From Oerskovia rustica (GTDB taxonomy: Bacteria > Actinomycetota > Actinomycetes > Actinomycetales > Cellulomonadaceae), in contig NZ_JACSQQ010000024.1 in the NCBI RefSeq assembly GCF_014836555.1, positions 13,281-66,563 of the forward strand: 53,283 nucleotides of DNA, in the 5' to 3' direction. The notes under the pieces were generated by a model that ran no database searches, had not been told where the DNA came from, and was given only the letters and a program-made list of their open reading frames with translations. The position numbers and the translations under genes are program-made. Positions 10,001 to 17,795 of the stretch are shown here, piece by piece (position 1 is the first letter of the stretch; each line of letters opens with the position of its first letter).

Positions 10001-10954
10001 GAACTTGGTGTTGTCGGCGTAGTCGGGCGAGACCACGATCACCTTCTGACCGCGGTAGCGTGCCTCGGCCATGAAGTGCGCGTCGGGCGTGCGGGTCACC
10101 GGGATGTTCGAACCCCACATGATGCAGTACGACGAGTTCCACCAGTCGGCGGACTCGGGCACGTCGGTCTGGTCGCCGAACACCTGCGGGGACGCGACCG
10201 GGAGGTCTGCGTACCAGTCGTAGAACGACAGCATCGCGCCGCCCAGCATCGAGACGAACCGGGCACCCACGCCGTGCGAGACCATCGACATCGCCGGGAT
10301 GGGCGAGAAGCCGGCGATGCGATCCGGGCCGTACGCCTTGATCGTGTGCACGTGGGCAGCCGCGACGATCTCCGCGGCCTCGTCCCACGACGCCCGGACC
10401 AGGCCGCCCTTGCCGCGCGCCTGCTTGTAGGCGCGTGCGGTCTCCGGGTCGCCCGTGACCTCGGCCCACGCGCGCACGGGGTCGCCCGTGCGCGCCTTCG
10501 CGTCACGGAACGCCCGCAGCAGCACTCCCCGTACGTACGGGTAGCGGACCCGCGTCGGGGAGTACGTGTACCAGCTGAACGCCGCGCCGCGCGGACAGCC
10601 TCGCGGCTCGTACTCGGGCGAGTCCGGCCCGACCGACGGGTAGTCCGTCTGCTGCGTCTCCCACGTGATGATGCCGTCCTTGACGTACACCTTCCACGAG
10701 CACGACCCGGTGCAGTTCACGCCGTGCGTCGAGCGCACGACCTTGTCGTGCGACCACCGGTCCCGGTAGAACACGTCGCCCTCGCGGCCCCCCTGGAGGA
10801 ACAGCTGGCGCAGGTCGGGCGAGACCTCGCCGCGGCGCAGGTGCTTGCCGAGCCGCAGCAGGGCGTCCTCACCGCTGCCACCCGGGGACTCAGGGCGTGG
10901 GGCGTCCGCTGCGCGGGCGTCGGTGCCCGGGCCGGGGACGGTGGACTGCGACAT
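7022..10954 (-). CDS. narG: Respiratory nitrate reductase alpha subunit (Mo-bisMGD)
   Basis: This 1310-residue catalytic subunit reduces nitrate to nitrite at the cytoplasmic face. The FS0 cluster ligands His77, Cys81, Cys85 and Cys120 are present with E. coli spacing, followed by RGCPRGAAFSWY. The active-site region (YDWYADLPVASP, then QTDVPESADWW) and the cofactor-binding domains are intact. The protein is slightly longer than E. coli NarG (about 1247), mainly through an N-terminal Pro/Gly-rich leader and inserts. AGGAGG lies a few bases before the ATG. No Tat signal is seen, as expected for a cytoplasm-facing enzyme. Confidence 0.98.
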   Translation of the reverse strand: MSQSTVPGPGTDARAADAPRPESPGGSGEDALLRLGKHLRRGEVSPDLRQLFLQGGREGDVFYRDRWSHDKVVRSTHGVNCTGSCSWKVYVKDGIITWETQQTDYPSVGPDSPEYEPRGCPRGAAFSWYTYSPTRVRYPYVRGVLLRAFRDAKARTGDPVRAWAEVTGDPETARAYKQARGKGGLVRASWDEAAEIVAAAHVHTIKAYGPDRIAGFSPIPAMSMVSHGVGARFVSMLGGAMLSFYDWYADLPVASPQVFGDQTDVPESADWWNSSYCIMWGSNIPVTRTPDAHFMAEARYRGQKVIVVSPDYADNTKFADEWLAVHPGTDGALALAMGHVILREFHVERRTAPFVDYLRKYTDSPFLVTLTPSPASASSGPDGAAPRQGDVTYVPGKFLTAADLVEDVLPGAASAANAAFKPVLLDADGSPVIPNGTLGHRFGEADEGKWNLDLEGVVPLLSVADGHTTAGPDPRTGAAPSGPGGTRVESVRVDLPRFDLSPDPEQGETGRHTGGAGSITRGVPVRRVGGHLVTTVFDLLLARYGVNREDLALPGEWPSGYDDADSPGTPAWQEQFTGVPAAAAARIGREFADNAERSGGRSMIIMGAGANHWFHADTIYRAMLALTTMTGCQGVNGGGWAHYVGQEKCRPVTGWAQYAGGLDWSRPPRQMIGTAFWYVATDQWRYDGLPADALATPLGSGMFAGRTTADCLVESAQRGWMPSYPTFDRNPLDLVDQAEAAGVAPADYVVSELRSGALRFAVEAPDAPENFPRCVTVWRANILGSSGKGNEYFLKHLLGTDSAVLADESAPARRPRSIEWAEEAPRGKLDLLTTLDFRMTSTTLFSDVVLPAATWYEKHDLSTTDMHPFVHSFNPAISPPWQTRTDFDIFHTIARKISEYSVEHLGVRRDLVAAPLLHDTPDAMSVPHGTIVDSGAGSASRPLVPGVTMPKLVVVERDYPAFADRMASLGPLTEKLGMVTKGVQFSPGEEVRVLGQKNGLVPSGPAAGRPRLDKDTHACEMILALSGTTNGRLAVQGFEHVERRTGVELADLARDEQGKRVTFPDVQSRPTTVITSPEWSGSEHGGRRYTAFAINVERLKPWHTLTGRQHFFLDHDWMTELGEQLPIFRPPLDMHRLFPDSPPLGDRSPSGYPGSEGQAEVAVRYLTPHSKWSIHSEYQDNLFMLSLSRGGPNIWMSPRDADKIGVRDNEWIEAYNRNGVVVARAVVSHRMPEGTVYMHHATDRTIDVPLAETSGLRGGIHNSLTRVLLKPSHLVGGYAQLAFAFNYLGPTGNQRDEVTTIRRRSQEVTY

Positions 10955-11073
10955 GCGACCTCCTGGGGCGAGCAGGACCGTGCGTGTACGTTCGTCTGCC
11001 TCGCAGTATGCCCACGTCCCGCAGGGTTCTGCCCGGGGAGCGGGGCCGCGTCGCCCGGTGCGCCGCGATTGTC

Positions 11074-11079
11074 TACGGT
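11074..11079 (+). promoter_or_regulatory. -10 box of mogA/moaB, probably leaderless
   Basis: TACGGT fits TAnnnT and ends six bases before the ATG at 11086, with no ribosome site between. This puts the transcription start at or near the start codon. The 131-base gap to narG must also hold the divergent narG promoter. Confidence 0.4.
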
Positions 11080-11085
11080 GCTCCC

Positions 11086-11616
11086 ATGACCACGTTCGAC
11101 GGGCCCCACGCCACCTTCCCGCTCGCCCACCTGCCCGTCACGGTCGTCACGGTCTCCGACCGCGGCTCGCGCGGCGAGTACGTCGACCGTTCGGGGCCGC
11201 TCCTGGTCTCGCTCCTGGAGACGGGCGGCTTCGAGCGCGTCACGACGCGTCTCGTGCCCGACGGCGTCAGCTCCGTCCGCGACGCGCTCACCTCCGCGCT
11301 GGCCGAGGGGGCGCGGCTCGTGATCACCACGGGCGGGACGGGCATCGGACCGCGCGACCACACGCCCGAGGGGACGGCCGAGGTCGTCGACCAGGAGCTG
11401 CCGGGCGTCGCCGAGGCGATCCGGCGGCGCGGGGCGACGGTCGTGCCGAGCGCGGTGCTGTCACGGGGGATCGTGGGGACCGCCCGGGGGGCGCGCGGGC
11501 TGCGGGCGTTCGTGGTCAACCTGCCGGGCTCGCCGGGCGGCGTGCGCGACGGCTGGTCGGTGCTCGAGCCGCTGCTGCCGCACGTGTTCTCGCAGCTCGC
11601 GGGCGGGGACCACTGA
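11086..11616 (+). CDS. MogA/MoaB family molybdopterin adenylyltransferase
   Basis: The 176-residue protein has the MoCF-binding fold signatures TVSDRGSRGEYVDRSGP near the N-terminus and TTGGTGIGPRDHTPEGT in the middle. MogA adenylylates molybdopterin before MoeA inserts molybdate. MoaB proteins are close homologues, and in organisms without mogA they take that job. The gene is divergent from narG and convergent with the moeA-moaC-mobA-moaD operon, so it serves the same cofactor supply. The upstream open frame was rejected in favour of the ATG that follows a -10 box. Confidence 0.9.
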   Translation: MTTFDGPHATFPLAHLPVTVVTVSDRGSRGEYVDRSGPLLVSLLETGGFERVTTRLVPDGVSSVRDALTSALAEGARLVITTGGTGIGPRDHTPEGTAEVVDQELPGVAEAIRRRGATVVPSAVLSRGIVGTARGARGLRAFVVNLPGSPGGVRDGWSVLEPLLPHVFSQLAGGDH

Positions 11617-11635
11617 TCCGTCGCTGCCGAGGTGC

Positions 11636-11659
11636 TGAGACGTTGAGACGTTGAGACGT
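11636..11659 (+). repeat. Three tandem copies of TGAGACGT
   Basis: Three exact 8-base units run directly into the inverted repeat that follows mogA/moaB. The function is unknown; this may be simple replication slippage. Confidence 0.6.
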
Positions 11660-11715
11660 TTGAGTGCATGATTCGGCTGCGACACGCCCGGCGAGTCGCC
11701 GAATCATGCACTCAA
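11660..11715. terminator. 18-bp perfect inverted repeat between convergent genes
   Basis: The arms 11660-11677 and 11698-11715 are perfect reverse complements of 18 bases, with a 20-base loop. Its place between the ends of mogA/moaB (plus strand) and moaD (minus strand) suggests a shared bidirectional terminator. The arm includes TGCATGATTCGG. Confidence 0.6.
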
Positions 11716-11730
11716 CGGAAGTGGGGACAG

Positions 11731-11967
11731 TCAGCCGCCCGCGAAAGGGGGCAGGACGTCGACCTGTTCGTCGGCCGTCAGCGCCACCCCGTGGTCGGCC
11801 GTCCGGACGCCGCCCACGAGCACCGAGCAGCGCGGCAGCACGTCGGCGAGCGCGGGGTGGCGGGCGGTCATGGCCGCGAAGAGCTCCCCGACCGAGGCGC
11901 CCGGGAGGGACTCGGCCTCGAGCCCGGCGGCCTCGGCCGCGCCGGCGAAATAGCGGACCTGCGGCAC
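11731..11967 (-). CDS. moaD: Molybdopterin synthase sulfur carrier subunit
   Basis: This 78-residue ubiquitin-like protein ends in Phe-Ala-Gly-Gly. The C-terminal Gly-Gly is the thiocarboxylate carrier that donates sulfur to precursor Z in molybdopterin synthase. The start is GTG at 11967, one base after the upstream mobA stop. The longer open frame upstream is antisense-like and was dismissed. The partner subunit MoaE and moaA are not in this window. Confidence 0.88.
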   Translation of the reverse strand: MPQVRYFAGAAEAAGLEAESLPGASVGELFAAMTARHPALADVLPRCSVLVGGVRTADHGVALTADEQVDVLPPFAGG

Positions 11968-11968
11968 G

Positions 11969-12958
11969 TCACGCCCTCTCGGGGGCCGCGGGCTCGTGGC
12001 GCGTGGTGTCGGCGTCCACAGCGTCCTCCGTGACGGCCTCGTCGAGGGTCGCCTCGACGTCCCACGCGAGCGCGAGCTCGGTGGCGCGCTCCATGGCGTC
12101 GAGGCCGGGGTGGTCGGCACCTTCCCCGGCGGACAGTCCGGCGACGTACCCGGCGATGAAGGTCGTGAGCGGGGCCGCGGGGCGTTCGACCCGGTGCGCG
12201 GCGTCCCGCGCCAGGTCGAGGATCGCCCCGATGTCGACCGCCTCACGGTCGAGGTCGAACTCGTCGACCAGGGCGTCCACCCAGCGCTCGAGGTTGCTCA
12301 TGCCATGCCTCCCGAAGTTCGGTGCGGGTCGTGACTCTCCAGTGCCGTACCGTGCGCGGCGTGCGTACGTCTCCGCATCCTGCCACGTGTCCACGTCGGT
12401 GCTCAGACCGTCCACGTCCTCGACGCGGGTGAGTTCCATCCCTGAGACGAGGCGGCGCACGGGGGCGCCCGCCAGGCCGCCCTGTGCCGGGTCGTCCGCG
12501 AGCCGGGCCACGGCCGCGTCGAGGGCCGTGCGGCGGTACAGCCCGACGAGCCACTGGTCCCGCCCGTCGTGCGCGAGGTGGACTCCGTCGATCTCCCCGT
12601 GGCCGCCGGCCGAGGAGCCTTGCGCCGCCGCCACGAGCAGCGGCACGGCCTCCGCAGCCCGCGGCACGTCGCAGGCGAGGAGCAGGACCCAGGGCGCTGC
12701 GCCGTCGGGCAGGGCGGCGAGGCCCGCCGCGGTCCCCGCGACCGGACCGTCGAACGGCGGGTCCTCGCGCGTGAGGACGTACGCGCCAGAGGCCAGGTCC
12801 TCCGGCCCGACGACGACCGTCGCCCGGGCTTCGCGGGTCGCGGTCAGCACGTGGTCGAGCAGGCGCGCGCCCGCGACGACGAGCTGCGGCTTGGACGTGC
12901 CGAGCCGCTGCGCCCGCCCGCCCGCGAGCACGACCGCGTCGAACAGGGGCCCGCTCAC
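11969..12958 (-). CDS. mobA: Molybdenum cofactor guanylyltransferase fused to DUF6457
   Basis: The 329-residue protein starts with the nucleotidyltransferase signature VVLAGGRAQRLGTSKPQL and has the metal-binding Asp in LLLACDVPRA. It attaches GMP to Mo-molybdopterin, giving the bis-MGD cofactor used by NarG. From residue 220 a second domain begins (MSNLERWVDALVDEF) that matches the small DUF6457 family found beside Mo-cofactor genes. There is no stop between the two. GTG at 12958 overlaps the end of moaC; a GTG-started frame is needed because no ATG is available. Confidence 0.85.
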   Translation of the reverse strand: MSGPLFDAVVLAGGRAQRLGTSKPQLVVAGARLLDHVLTATREARATVVVGPEDLASGAYVLTREDPPFDGPVAGTAAGLAALPDGAAPWVLLLACDVPRAAEAVPLLVAAAQGSSAGGHGEIDGVHLAHDGRDQWLVGLYRRTALDAAVARLADDPAQGGLAGAPVRRLVSGMELTRVEDVDGLSTDVDTWQDAETYARRARYGTGESRPAPNFGRHGMSNLERWVDALVDEFDLDREAVDIGAILDLARDAAHRVERPAAPLTTFIAGYVAGLSAGEGADHPGLDAMERATELALAWDVEATLDEAVTEDAVDADTTRHEPAAPERA

Positions 12959-13428
12959 ACCGGGCGCACCCACTCGCCCGACTTGCCGCCCGTCTTGGAC
13001 TGGAGGCGGACGTCGGTGAGCTCGACCGACTTGTCGAGCCCCTTGACCATGTCGACGACCGCGAGCCCCGCGACCGCGACCGCGGTGAGCGCCTCCATCT
13101 CGACCCCCGTGCGGTCCGCGGTGCGCACGGTCGCGCGGATCTCGACGCCGTGGTCCTGGACGTCGAGGTCCACGGCAGCGCCGTGCACCCCGATGATGTG
13201 CGCGAGCGGCAGCAGCTCGGCCGTCTTCTTGGCCCCCTGGATGCCCGCGATGCGCGCGACCGCGAGCACGTCGCCCTTGGGGACCTCGCCCGACCGCAGG
13301 GCCGCGACGATGTGCGGACCGCACCGGACGACGCCCGTCGCGGTCGCGGAACGGACGGTCGGCTGCTTGAGGGTGACGTCGACCATGCGGGCGTGGCCGC
13401 GCTCGTCGAGGTGGGTGAACTCGCTCAT
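12955..13428 (-). CDS. moaC: Cyclic pyranopterin monophosphate synthase
   Basis: The 157-residue protein acts with MoaA in the first step of molybdopterin synthesis, making cyclic pyranopterin monophosphate. Family motifs are clear: KGDVLAVARIAGIQGAKKT, DRTGVEMEALTAVAVAGLAVVDMVKG and the end GGKSG. The usual LIPLCHP segment reads LLPLAHIIG, so its Cys is replaced by Ala. The start overlaps the moeA stop (ATGA) and the stop overlaps the mobA start. Confidence 0.93.
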   Translation of the reverse strand: MSEFTHLDERGHARMVDVTLKQPTVRSATATGVVRCGPHIVAALRSGEVPKGDVLAVARIAGIQGAKKTAELLPLAHIIGVHGAAVDLDVQDHGVEIRATVRTADRTGVEMEALTAVAVAGLAVVDMVKGLDKSVELTDVRLQSKTGGKSGEWVRPV

Positions 13429-14813
13429 GCGATCACCATGACACGCACGACCTCGCCCGGCCCAACCGCCTCGACCTCGGGTGGTACGACCGCGATCGCG
13501 TCGGCCCGGGTCAGGGCCGAGACGTGGTGCGCGCCGGGCCCGACCGGTGCGACGCCGTCGGCCCCGACGAAACGCACCGGGAGGAACTGCTGCCGCCCCG
13601 CGGGGGAGCGCCAGCCCTCGGTGGCGACGCGTTCGACGAGCGGCTCGACGGGCTCCGGGTGGCCCGCGAGGCGGCGCACCGCCGGGCGGACGAACGCCCT
13701 AAACGACACGTACGCGCTCACCGGGTTGCCGGGCACGCCGAGCAGGGGAGTGCCGCGCCAGCGGGCGGCCGCCTGCGGCTTGCCGGGCTGCATCCCGACC
13801 GCGACGAGCAGGACGTCGGAGCGACCTCGCGTCGTTGTCGGCACCGCGTCCTCGGGCCCGGTCAGGACCTCCTTGACGACGTCGAACGCCCCCGCGCTGA
13901 CCCCGCCCGAGGTGACGATCAGGTCCACGTGGGGGGCGACGTCGTCGAGCACCGCGCGCAGCGCCTCGGCCGTGTCCGGGACCGCGCCCACGCGCACCGG
14001 GACGCCGCCCGCGTCGCGCACGCACGCTGCGAGCAGGAGCGAGTTGGAGTCGGGGATCTGGCCCGGGCCGGGCGCCGTCCCGACCGGCACGAGCTCGCTG
14101 CCCGTCGAGAGGACCGCGACGCGCGGGACGCGGTGCACCGGGAGGGTCGCGTGCCCCGCCGAGGCTGCGGCCGAGACGAGGCGCGGGGTCGTCGGGGCGC
14201 CCGCCGCGGCGACGAGGTCGCCGACCGCGACGTCCTCGGCGCGGTGGCGGATGTTGGGCCTGGACGGCTCGTAGACCTCGATCCGCTCGTCCAGGGGCGC
14301 GCCGGGCACGAAGCGTCGCGTCGAGGTCCGCTCCACGGGCACGACGACGTCGCACCCGTCCGGCACGGGGGCGCCCGTCATGATGCGGACGGCTTCGCCG
14401 GTTGCGCCGGTTGCGCCGGAAGCGCCCCGTCCGGCCGCAGGGGCGGTGGAGGGGGCCGCCGCGATGTCGCCCACGACGCGCAGCGTGACGGGGGAGTCCG
14501 GGGTCGCGGCCGCGAGGTACGTGCCGCGCAGCGCGTACCCGTCCATGGCCGAGGCGTCGAAGCGTGGGACGTCCAGGAGGGACCGGACGTCCTCGGCCAG
14601 GACGCGCCGGGCCGGGGCGGCGGTCGCGAGCTCGTCGAGCGTCACGGGCTCCGCGGCGAGCGGAGCGACCAGCGCGAGGACGTGGTCGCGGTACTCGTCG
14701 ACCGTGATCCCGGCAGGTGCGGGGCTGCCCGTCCGGGCGGAGCCGCCGGCGGCACCCCACCGGTCCACGACCCGTGGTGCTTTCGACGGCTGGTCCAGGG
14801 CGTGGGGGTCCAT
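13425..14813 (-). CDS. moeA: Molybdopterin molybdotransferase
   Basis: This 462-residue enzyme inserts molybdate into adenylylated molybdopterin. It has the conserved stretches ASAMDGYALRG, RIMTGAPVPDGCDVVVPVE, VLSTGSELVPVG, VTSGGVSAGAFDV and LGVPGNPVSAYVSF. The start at 14813 gives the usual N-terminus; about 30 extra residues precede the conserved ITVDEY. A Gly/Ala/Thr-rich insertion sits in the second domain. The gene leads the moeA-moaC-mobA-moaD operon, 29 bases after the methyltransferase gene. Confidence 0.94.
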   Translation of the reverse strand: MDPHALDQPSKAPRVVDRWGAAGGSARTGSPAPAGITVDEYRDHVLALVAPLAAEPVTLDELATAAPARRVLAEDVRSLLDVPRFDASAMDGYALRGTYLAAATPDSPVTLRVVGDIAAAPSTAPAAGRGASGATGATGEAVRIMTGAPVPDGCDVVVPVERTSTRRFVPGAPLDERIEVYEPSRPNIRHRAEDVAVGDLVAAAGAPTTPRLVSAAASAGHATLPVHRVPRVAVLSTGSELVPVGTAPGPGQIPDSNSLLLAACVRDAGGVPVRVGAVPDTAEALRAVLDDVAPHVDLIVTSGGVSAGAFDVVKEVLTGPEDAVPTTTRGRSDVLLVAVGMQPGKPQAAARWRGTPLLGVPGNPVSAYVSFRAFVRPAVRRLAGHPEPVEPLVERVATEGWRSPAGRQQFLPVRFVGADGVAPVGPGAHHVSALTRADAIAVVPPEVEAVGPGEVVRVMVIA

Positions 14814-14842
14814 GGGGACACCGTAGGCCAGCCGCCCGTCGG

Positions 14843-15604
14843 TCAGACCCGCGTCGCGACCGCGAAGACCCGCCGGAACGCGAGCGGCGTCCCGTACGGG
14901 TGCGCGGGGTACGCCGTGCGCAGCGCCTCCTGGAGGTCCGCGACGAACGACGGGCGCAGGGCCTCGGGCAGGGCGTCGAGCACCGGGCGGGCGCCCGTCG
15001 CCGCGATCCAGGTGAAGACAGGGTCCTCGCCCTGGAGCACGTGCACGTAGGTGGTCTCCCAGGCGTCGACCCGCCAGCCGGGCCGAGCCAGGTCGTCGAG
15101 GTACTGCTCGGGGTCGAACCCTCTCGGTCGGGCGACCGAGGCTGTCGACGCCCGGTACGGCTCGCGTCCCGCGACCTCGCGCAGCGTCACGTGGCTCGGG
15201 GCGTCGTGGTTGCCGGGGACGGAGAACGCGAACGACCCGCCGGCGGCGACCATCGAGGTCAGGCGTGGCAGGAGGGCGCGGTGGTCGGCGACCCACTGGA
15301 GCGTCGCGTTGCTCACGACGAGGTCGACGGGGGCGGGAGGCTCGAACGTGCGGAGGTCGGCGAGGGTGTAACGCCCGCCCGGGTCGTCGCGCCGGGCCCG
15401 GTCGATCATCGCGGGCGACGAGTCGACGCCCAGGACGTCGGCGTCCGGCCACCGGTGGTGCAGGGCCCCGGTCAGGTGACCGGGTCCGCAGCCGAGGTCG
15501 ACGACCGTGCGGGGCGTCCCCGGCACGCGGGCCAGGAGCTCGACGAAGGGCCGCGACCGCTCGTCGGCATAGCGCAGGTAGCTCTCCGGGTTCCAGTCCG
15601 CCAC
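14843..15604 (-). CDS. Trans-aconitate 2-methyltransferase-like SAM methyltransferase
   Basis: The 253-residue protein has the class I SAM-binding motif VVDLGCGPGHLT and the Tam-like start MADWNPESYLRYADERSRPF. Tam methylates trans-aconitate, a toxic by-product of citrate metabolism. The length and motif order fit Tam, but substrate assignment in this group is loose. The start is GTG at 15604 with GAGGGAG upstream. A MarR-type palindrome lies in the promoter region. Confidence 0.85.
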   Translation of the reverse strand: MADWNPESYLRYADERSRPFVELLARVPGTPRTVVDLGCGPGHLTGALHHRWPDADVLGVDSSPAMIDRARRDDPGGRYTLADLRTFEPPAPVDLVVSNATLQWVADHRALLPRLTSMVAAGGSFAFSVPGNHDAPSHVTLREVAGREPYRASTASVARPRGFDPEQYLDDLARPGWRVDAWETTYVHVLQGEDPVFTWIAATGARPVLDALPEALRPSFVADLQEALRTAYPAHPYGTPLAFRRVFAVATRV

Positions 15605-15630
15605 GACACACTCCCTCTTGATGACAACAG

Positions 15631-15644
15631 TCTTGACATCAAGA
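15631..15644. promoter_or_regulatory. MarR-type palindromic operator candidate
   Basis: TCTTGACATCAAGA is a 6-2-6 palindrome of the kind bound by MarR/OhrR regulators. It lies 27 bases upstream of the methyltransferase start. A second CTTGATG half lies at 15616-15622, pairing with CATCAAG. No MarR gene is in the window. Confidence 0.45.
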
Positions 15645-15662
15645 TATAACGGAGCGGGTCGT

Positions 15663-16919
15663 TCAGTCGCGCACGCCGCGCCGTACCGGCCCCAGCGTGA
15701 ACAGCAGCGTGAGCAGGGCCGTCAGCGAGAGGGCCGCGAAGCCCAGGCCGTAGTCCCCGTTGAGCTGGTACACCGCACCCATGATGAGCGGCGGGATGAA
15801 CCCGCCCAGTCCGCCCGCCGCCCCGACGAGCCCCGTCACCGCACCGACCTTGTCCTGCGGGGCGACCTTGGCGACGAGCTCGAACGTCGCGCCCGACGAC
15901 GCCCCGAGGCCCACCGCGAGGCCCAGGAACGCGATGGTCCCGACAGGCACGAGGCTCGGCTGGAACGCGACGACCGCCGCGAGGACCGTGACGAGCGCGA
16001 AGCAGACGACCGACACCGGGATGCCGCCGAACCGGTCCGAGAGCGTCCCGCCGATCGGACGGCACGCGACCGCGAGCACCACGAACCCGGCCGTCCGCGC
16101 GGCGGCGTCGGCGGCCGTCAGGTCGTAGGCGTTCACCAGGAAGGTCGGCAGGTACACGCTGAACGCCACGAAGCCGCCGAACCCCACGGCGTAGAGCCAC
16201 GAGAGCTGGAGCGTCGCCGGGAGCCTGAACGTCGCCCACGTGCGTGCCAGGAAGTGCCCGTGCGCGGCCGGTGCCCGACCCGGGGCGTCGCGCACGAGGA
16301 GCCACGAGGCGACCGCGTACACCGCCAGGACGCACGCCACGAGCACGAACGGCGCGCTCTTGCCGTACGCGTCGGTGATCCGCACGGTCGTGAACGCCGA
16401 GATCGCGGTGCCGCCCATCCCGATCCCGAAGATCCCCAGCGCCGTCCCGCGCCGGGCGGGGGGATACCAGGCGTTGACGAACGGCACCCCGACGGCGAAC
16501 GCCGTCCCGCCCAGCCCCAGGAAGAAGCCGCCCAGGATGAGCAGCGGATAGCTGTCCGCGACGAAGCCGATGAACAGGACCGGGACGATCGTCGCCGCGC
16601 TGACCAGCGGGAACATGATGCGTGCCCCGAAGCGGTCCGTGAGCGCGCCGACCGGGATGCGCCCCAGGGAGCCCACGATGACCGGCACCGCGACGAGCAC
16701 CGACTGCTGGACCGCCGACAGGCCGAGCGCCTTGCTGTACGCGCCGCCGAGCGGGCTGACGAGCGCCCACGCCCAGAAGTTCACCGCGAAACCGATCGTG
16801 GCGAGGACCAGCATGAGCGTCGCGGACCCGCCGGACCGGGCGCTGCCGGTCGGGGCGGCCGCCCCGTGCCCGGCGCCGGGGGACGTCACCGGCGCGGCTG
16901 CTTCGTCAGGATGCGTCAC
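15663..16919 (-). CDS. narK: Nitrate/nitrite transporter, NarK family (MFS)
   Basis: The 418-residue protein has about 12 membrane helices and the MFS loop GALTDRFGARI. The nitrate/nitrite porter signature regions are recognisable: GGFFLGLGGTAFAVGVPFVNAWYPPARRGTALGIFGIGMGG, and its counterpart with GLGASSGATFELVAK in the second half. It supplies nitrate to NarG and may export nitrite. The start is GTG at 16919 with GGGAG ahead. The open frame upstream of it is antisense to the DUF1361 gene and was excluded. Confidence 0.93.
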   Translation of the reverse strand: MTHPDEAAAPVTSPGAGHGAAAPTGSARSGGSATLMLVLATIGFAVNFWAWALVSPLGGAYSKALGLSAVQQSVLVAVPVIVGSLGRIPVGALTDRFGARIMFPLVSAATIVPVLFIGFVADSYPLLILGGFFLGLGGTAFAVGVPFVNAWYPPARRGTALGIFGIGMGGTAISAFTTVRITDAYGKSAPFVLVACVLAVYAVASWLLVRDAPGRAPAAHGHFLARTWATFRLPATLQLSWLYAVGFGGFVAFSVYLPTFLVNAYDLTAADAAARTAGFVVLAVACRPIGGTLSDRFGGIPVSVVCFALVTVLAAVVAFQPSLVPVGTIAFLGLAVGLGASSGATFELVAKVAPQDKVGAVTGLVGAAGGLGGFIPPLIMGAVYQLNGDYGLGFAALSLTALLTLLFTLGPVRRGVRD

Positions 16920-17090
16920 TGTGACTCCCGGGGGTCGGTCGCCCGTCCTCGGGCGAATCGGTGGAGCTCGAGATTCCCGCCCGACCCACGCTATCCGCGC
17001 AGGTGACGTGTCGCGCGGGCTGGCGAAGACGCCGTCGGGCCCTAGCGTGGTCCCCACGTCCCGCCCGCGCTGCACCACGAAGGCCCCTCC

Positions 17091-17795
17091 ATGACCCTGC
17101 TGTTCCTCGGCGTGATCCTCGTCAACGTCTTCGCGTTCGCCCTGATCCTCCTGCGCGCGCCCCTCTTCCGCACCGAGGTCTACCGGCCGATGCTGCTCAA
17201 CGTCGGGCTGTCGGTGCTGCCCGTGTTCGTCCTGACGTTCCTGATCGTCGGGGACCTCGCGCTGGGTGCGGCCGGCGCGCCCTCGTGGCTCGTCGCGACC
17301 ATCGCGGGGGTCGGCCTGGCGATCTGGCTGCTGCTGCTCCCCAACGCGGGCTATCTCGTGACGGAGCTCAACTTCAGCCACCGCAAGGACGACGAGCACG
17401 TGCCGCTCTGGTTCGACATCGTCGCGGTCCTGACCCTCGCGATGTCCGGCGTGCTCAACACCGTCGTCAACATCTTCCTGGTCCAGATGTTCTACGCCGT
17501 GCTGCGCTACCCCGAGGACCTCAAGCCCTTCCTGCGCCCGGCGTCCTGGCTCGTGGTCGTCGTGATCCTCGTGCTCGTCTCGTTCGGGATCTACCTGGGC
17601 CGCTACATCCGCTTCAACAGCTGGGACCTGATGCACCCTGTCGGGTTCCTCCGGAAGTTCTTCCGCTACTTCCGCGAGCCCGGCAAGGTGCGCGACGCAC
17701 TCCTGTTCACCGGCCTCTACACGGTGTTCTTCGCGCTCATCTACCTCGTCGTGATCGGGTCGATCCTCGAGACCATCACCGCTGTCACGGGCTGA
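17091..17795 (+). CDS. DUF1361 family membrane protein
   Basis: The 234-residue protein has about six hydrophobic helices and the DUF1361 core: LLLPNAGYLVTEL, a short loop, PLWFDI, and RFNSWDL near the end. The function of the family is unknown. A -10-like TAGCGT lies at 17044-17049. The gene is divergent from narK and convergent with the LacI-type gene. Confidence 0.85.
   Translation: MTLLFLGVILVNVFAFALILLRAPLFRTEVYRPMLLNVGLSVLPVFVLTFLIVGDLALGAAGAPSWLVATIAGVGLAIWLLLLPNAGYLVTELNFSHRKDDEHVPLWFDIVAVLTLAMSGVLNTVVNIFLVQMFYAVLRYPEDLKPFLRPASWLVVVVILVLVSFGIYLGRYIRFNSWDLMHPVGFLRKFFRYFREPGKVRDALLFTGLYTVFFALIYLVVIGSILETITAVTG

Noticed and set aside
7023-10469. Large open frame extending narH upstream across narG
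   Set aside because: The part before 7022 is out-of-frame narG. The NarH start at 7022 places Cys16/19/22/26 exactly as in E. coli.
7550-11089. 1179-codon open frame on the plus strand opposite narG
   Set aside because: It is antisense to narG, whose motifs are unmistakable; such long frames arise from high third-position GC. Its sequence is Arg/Val/Asp-rich without any domain.
12943-15649. Long plus-strand open frames opposite the moeA-moaC operon
   Set aside because: Minus-strand genes have full family motifs and coupled starts; the plus frames have none.
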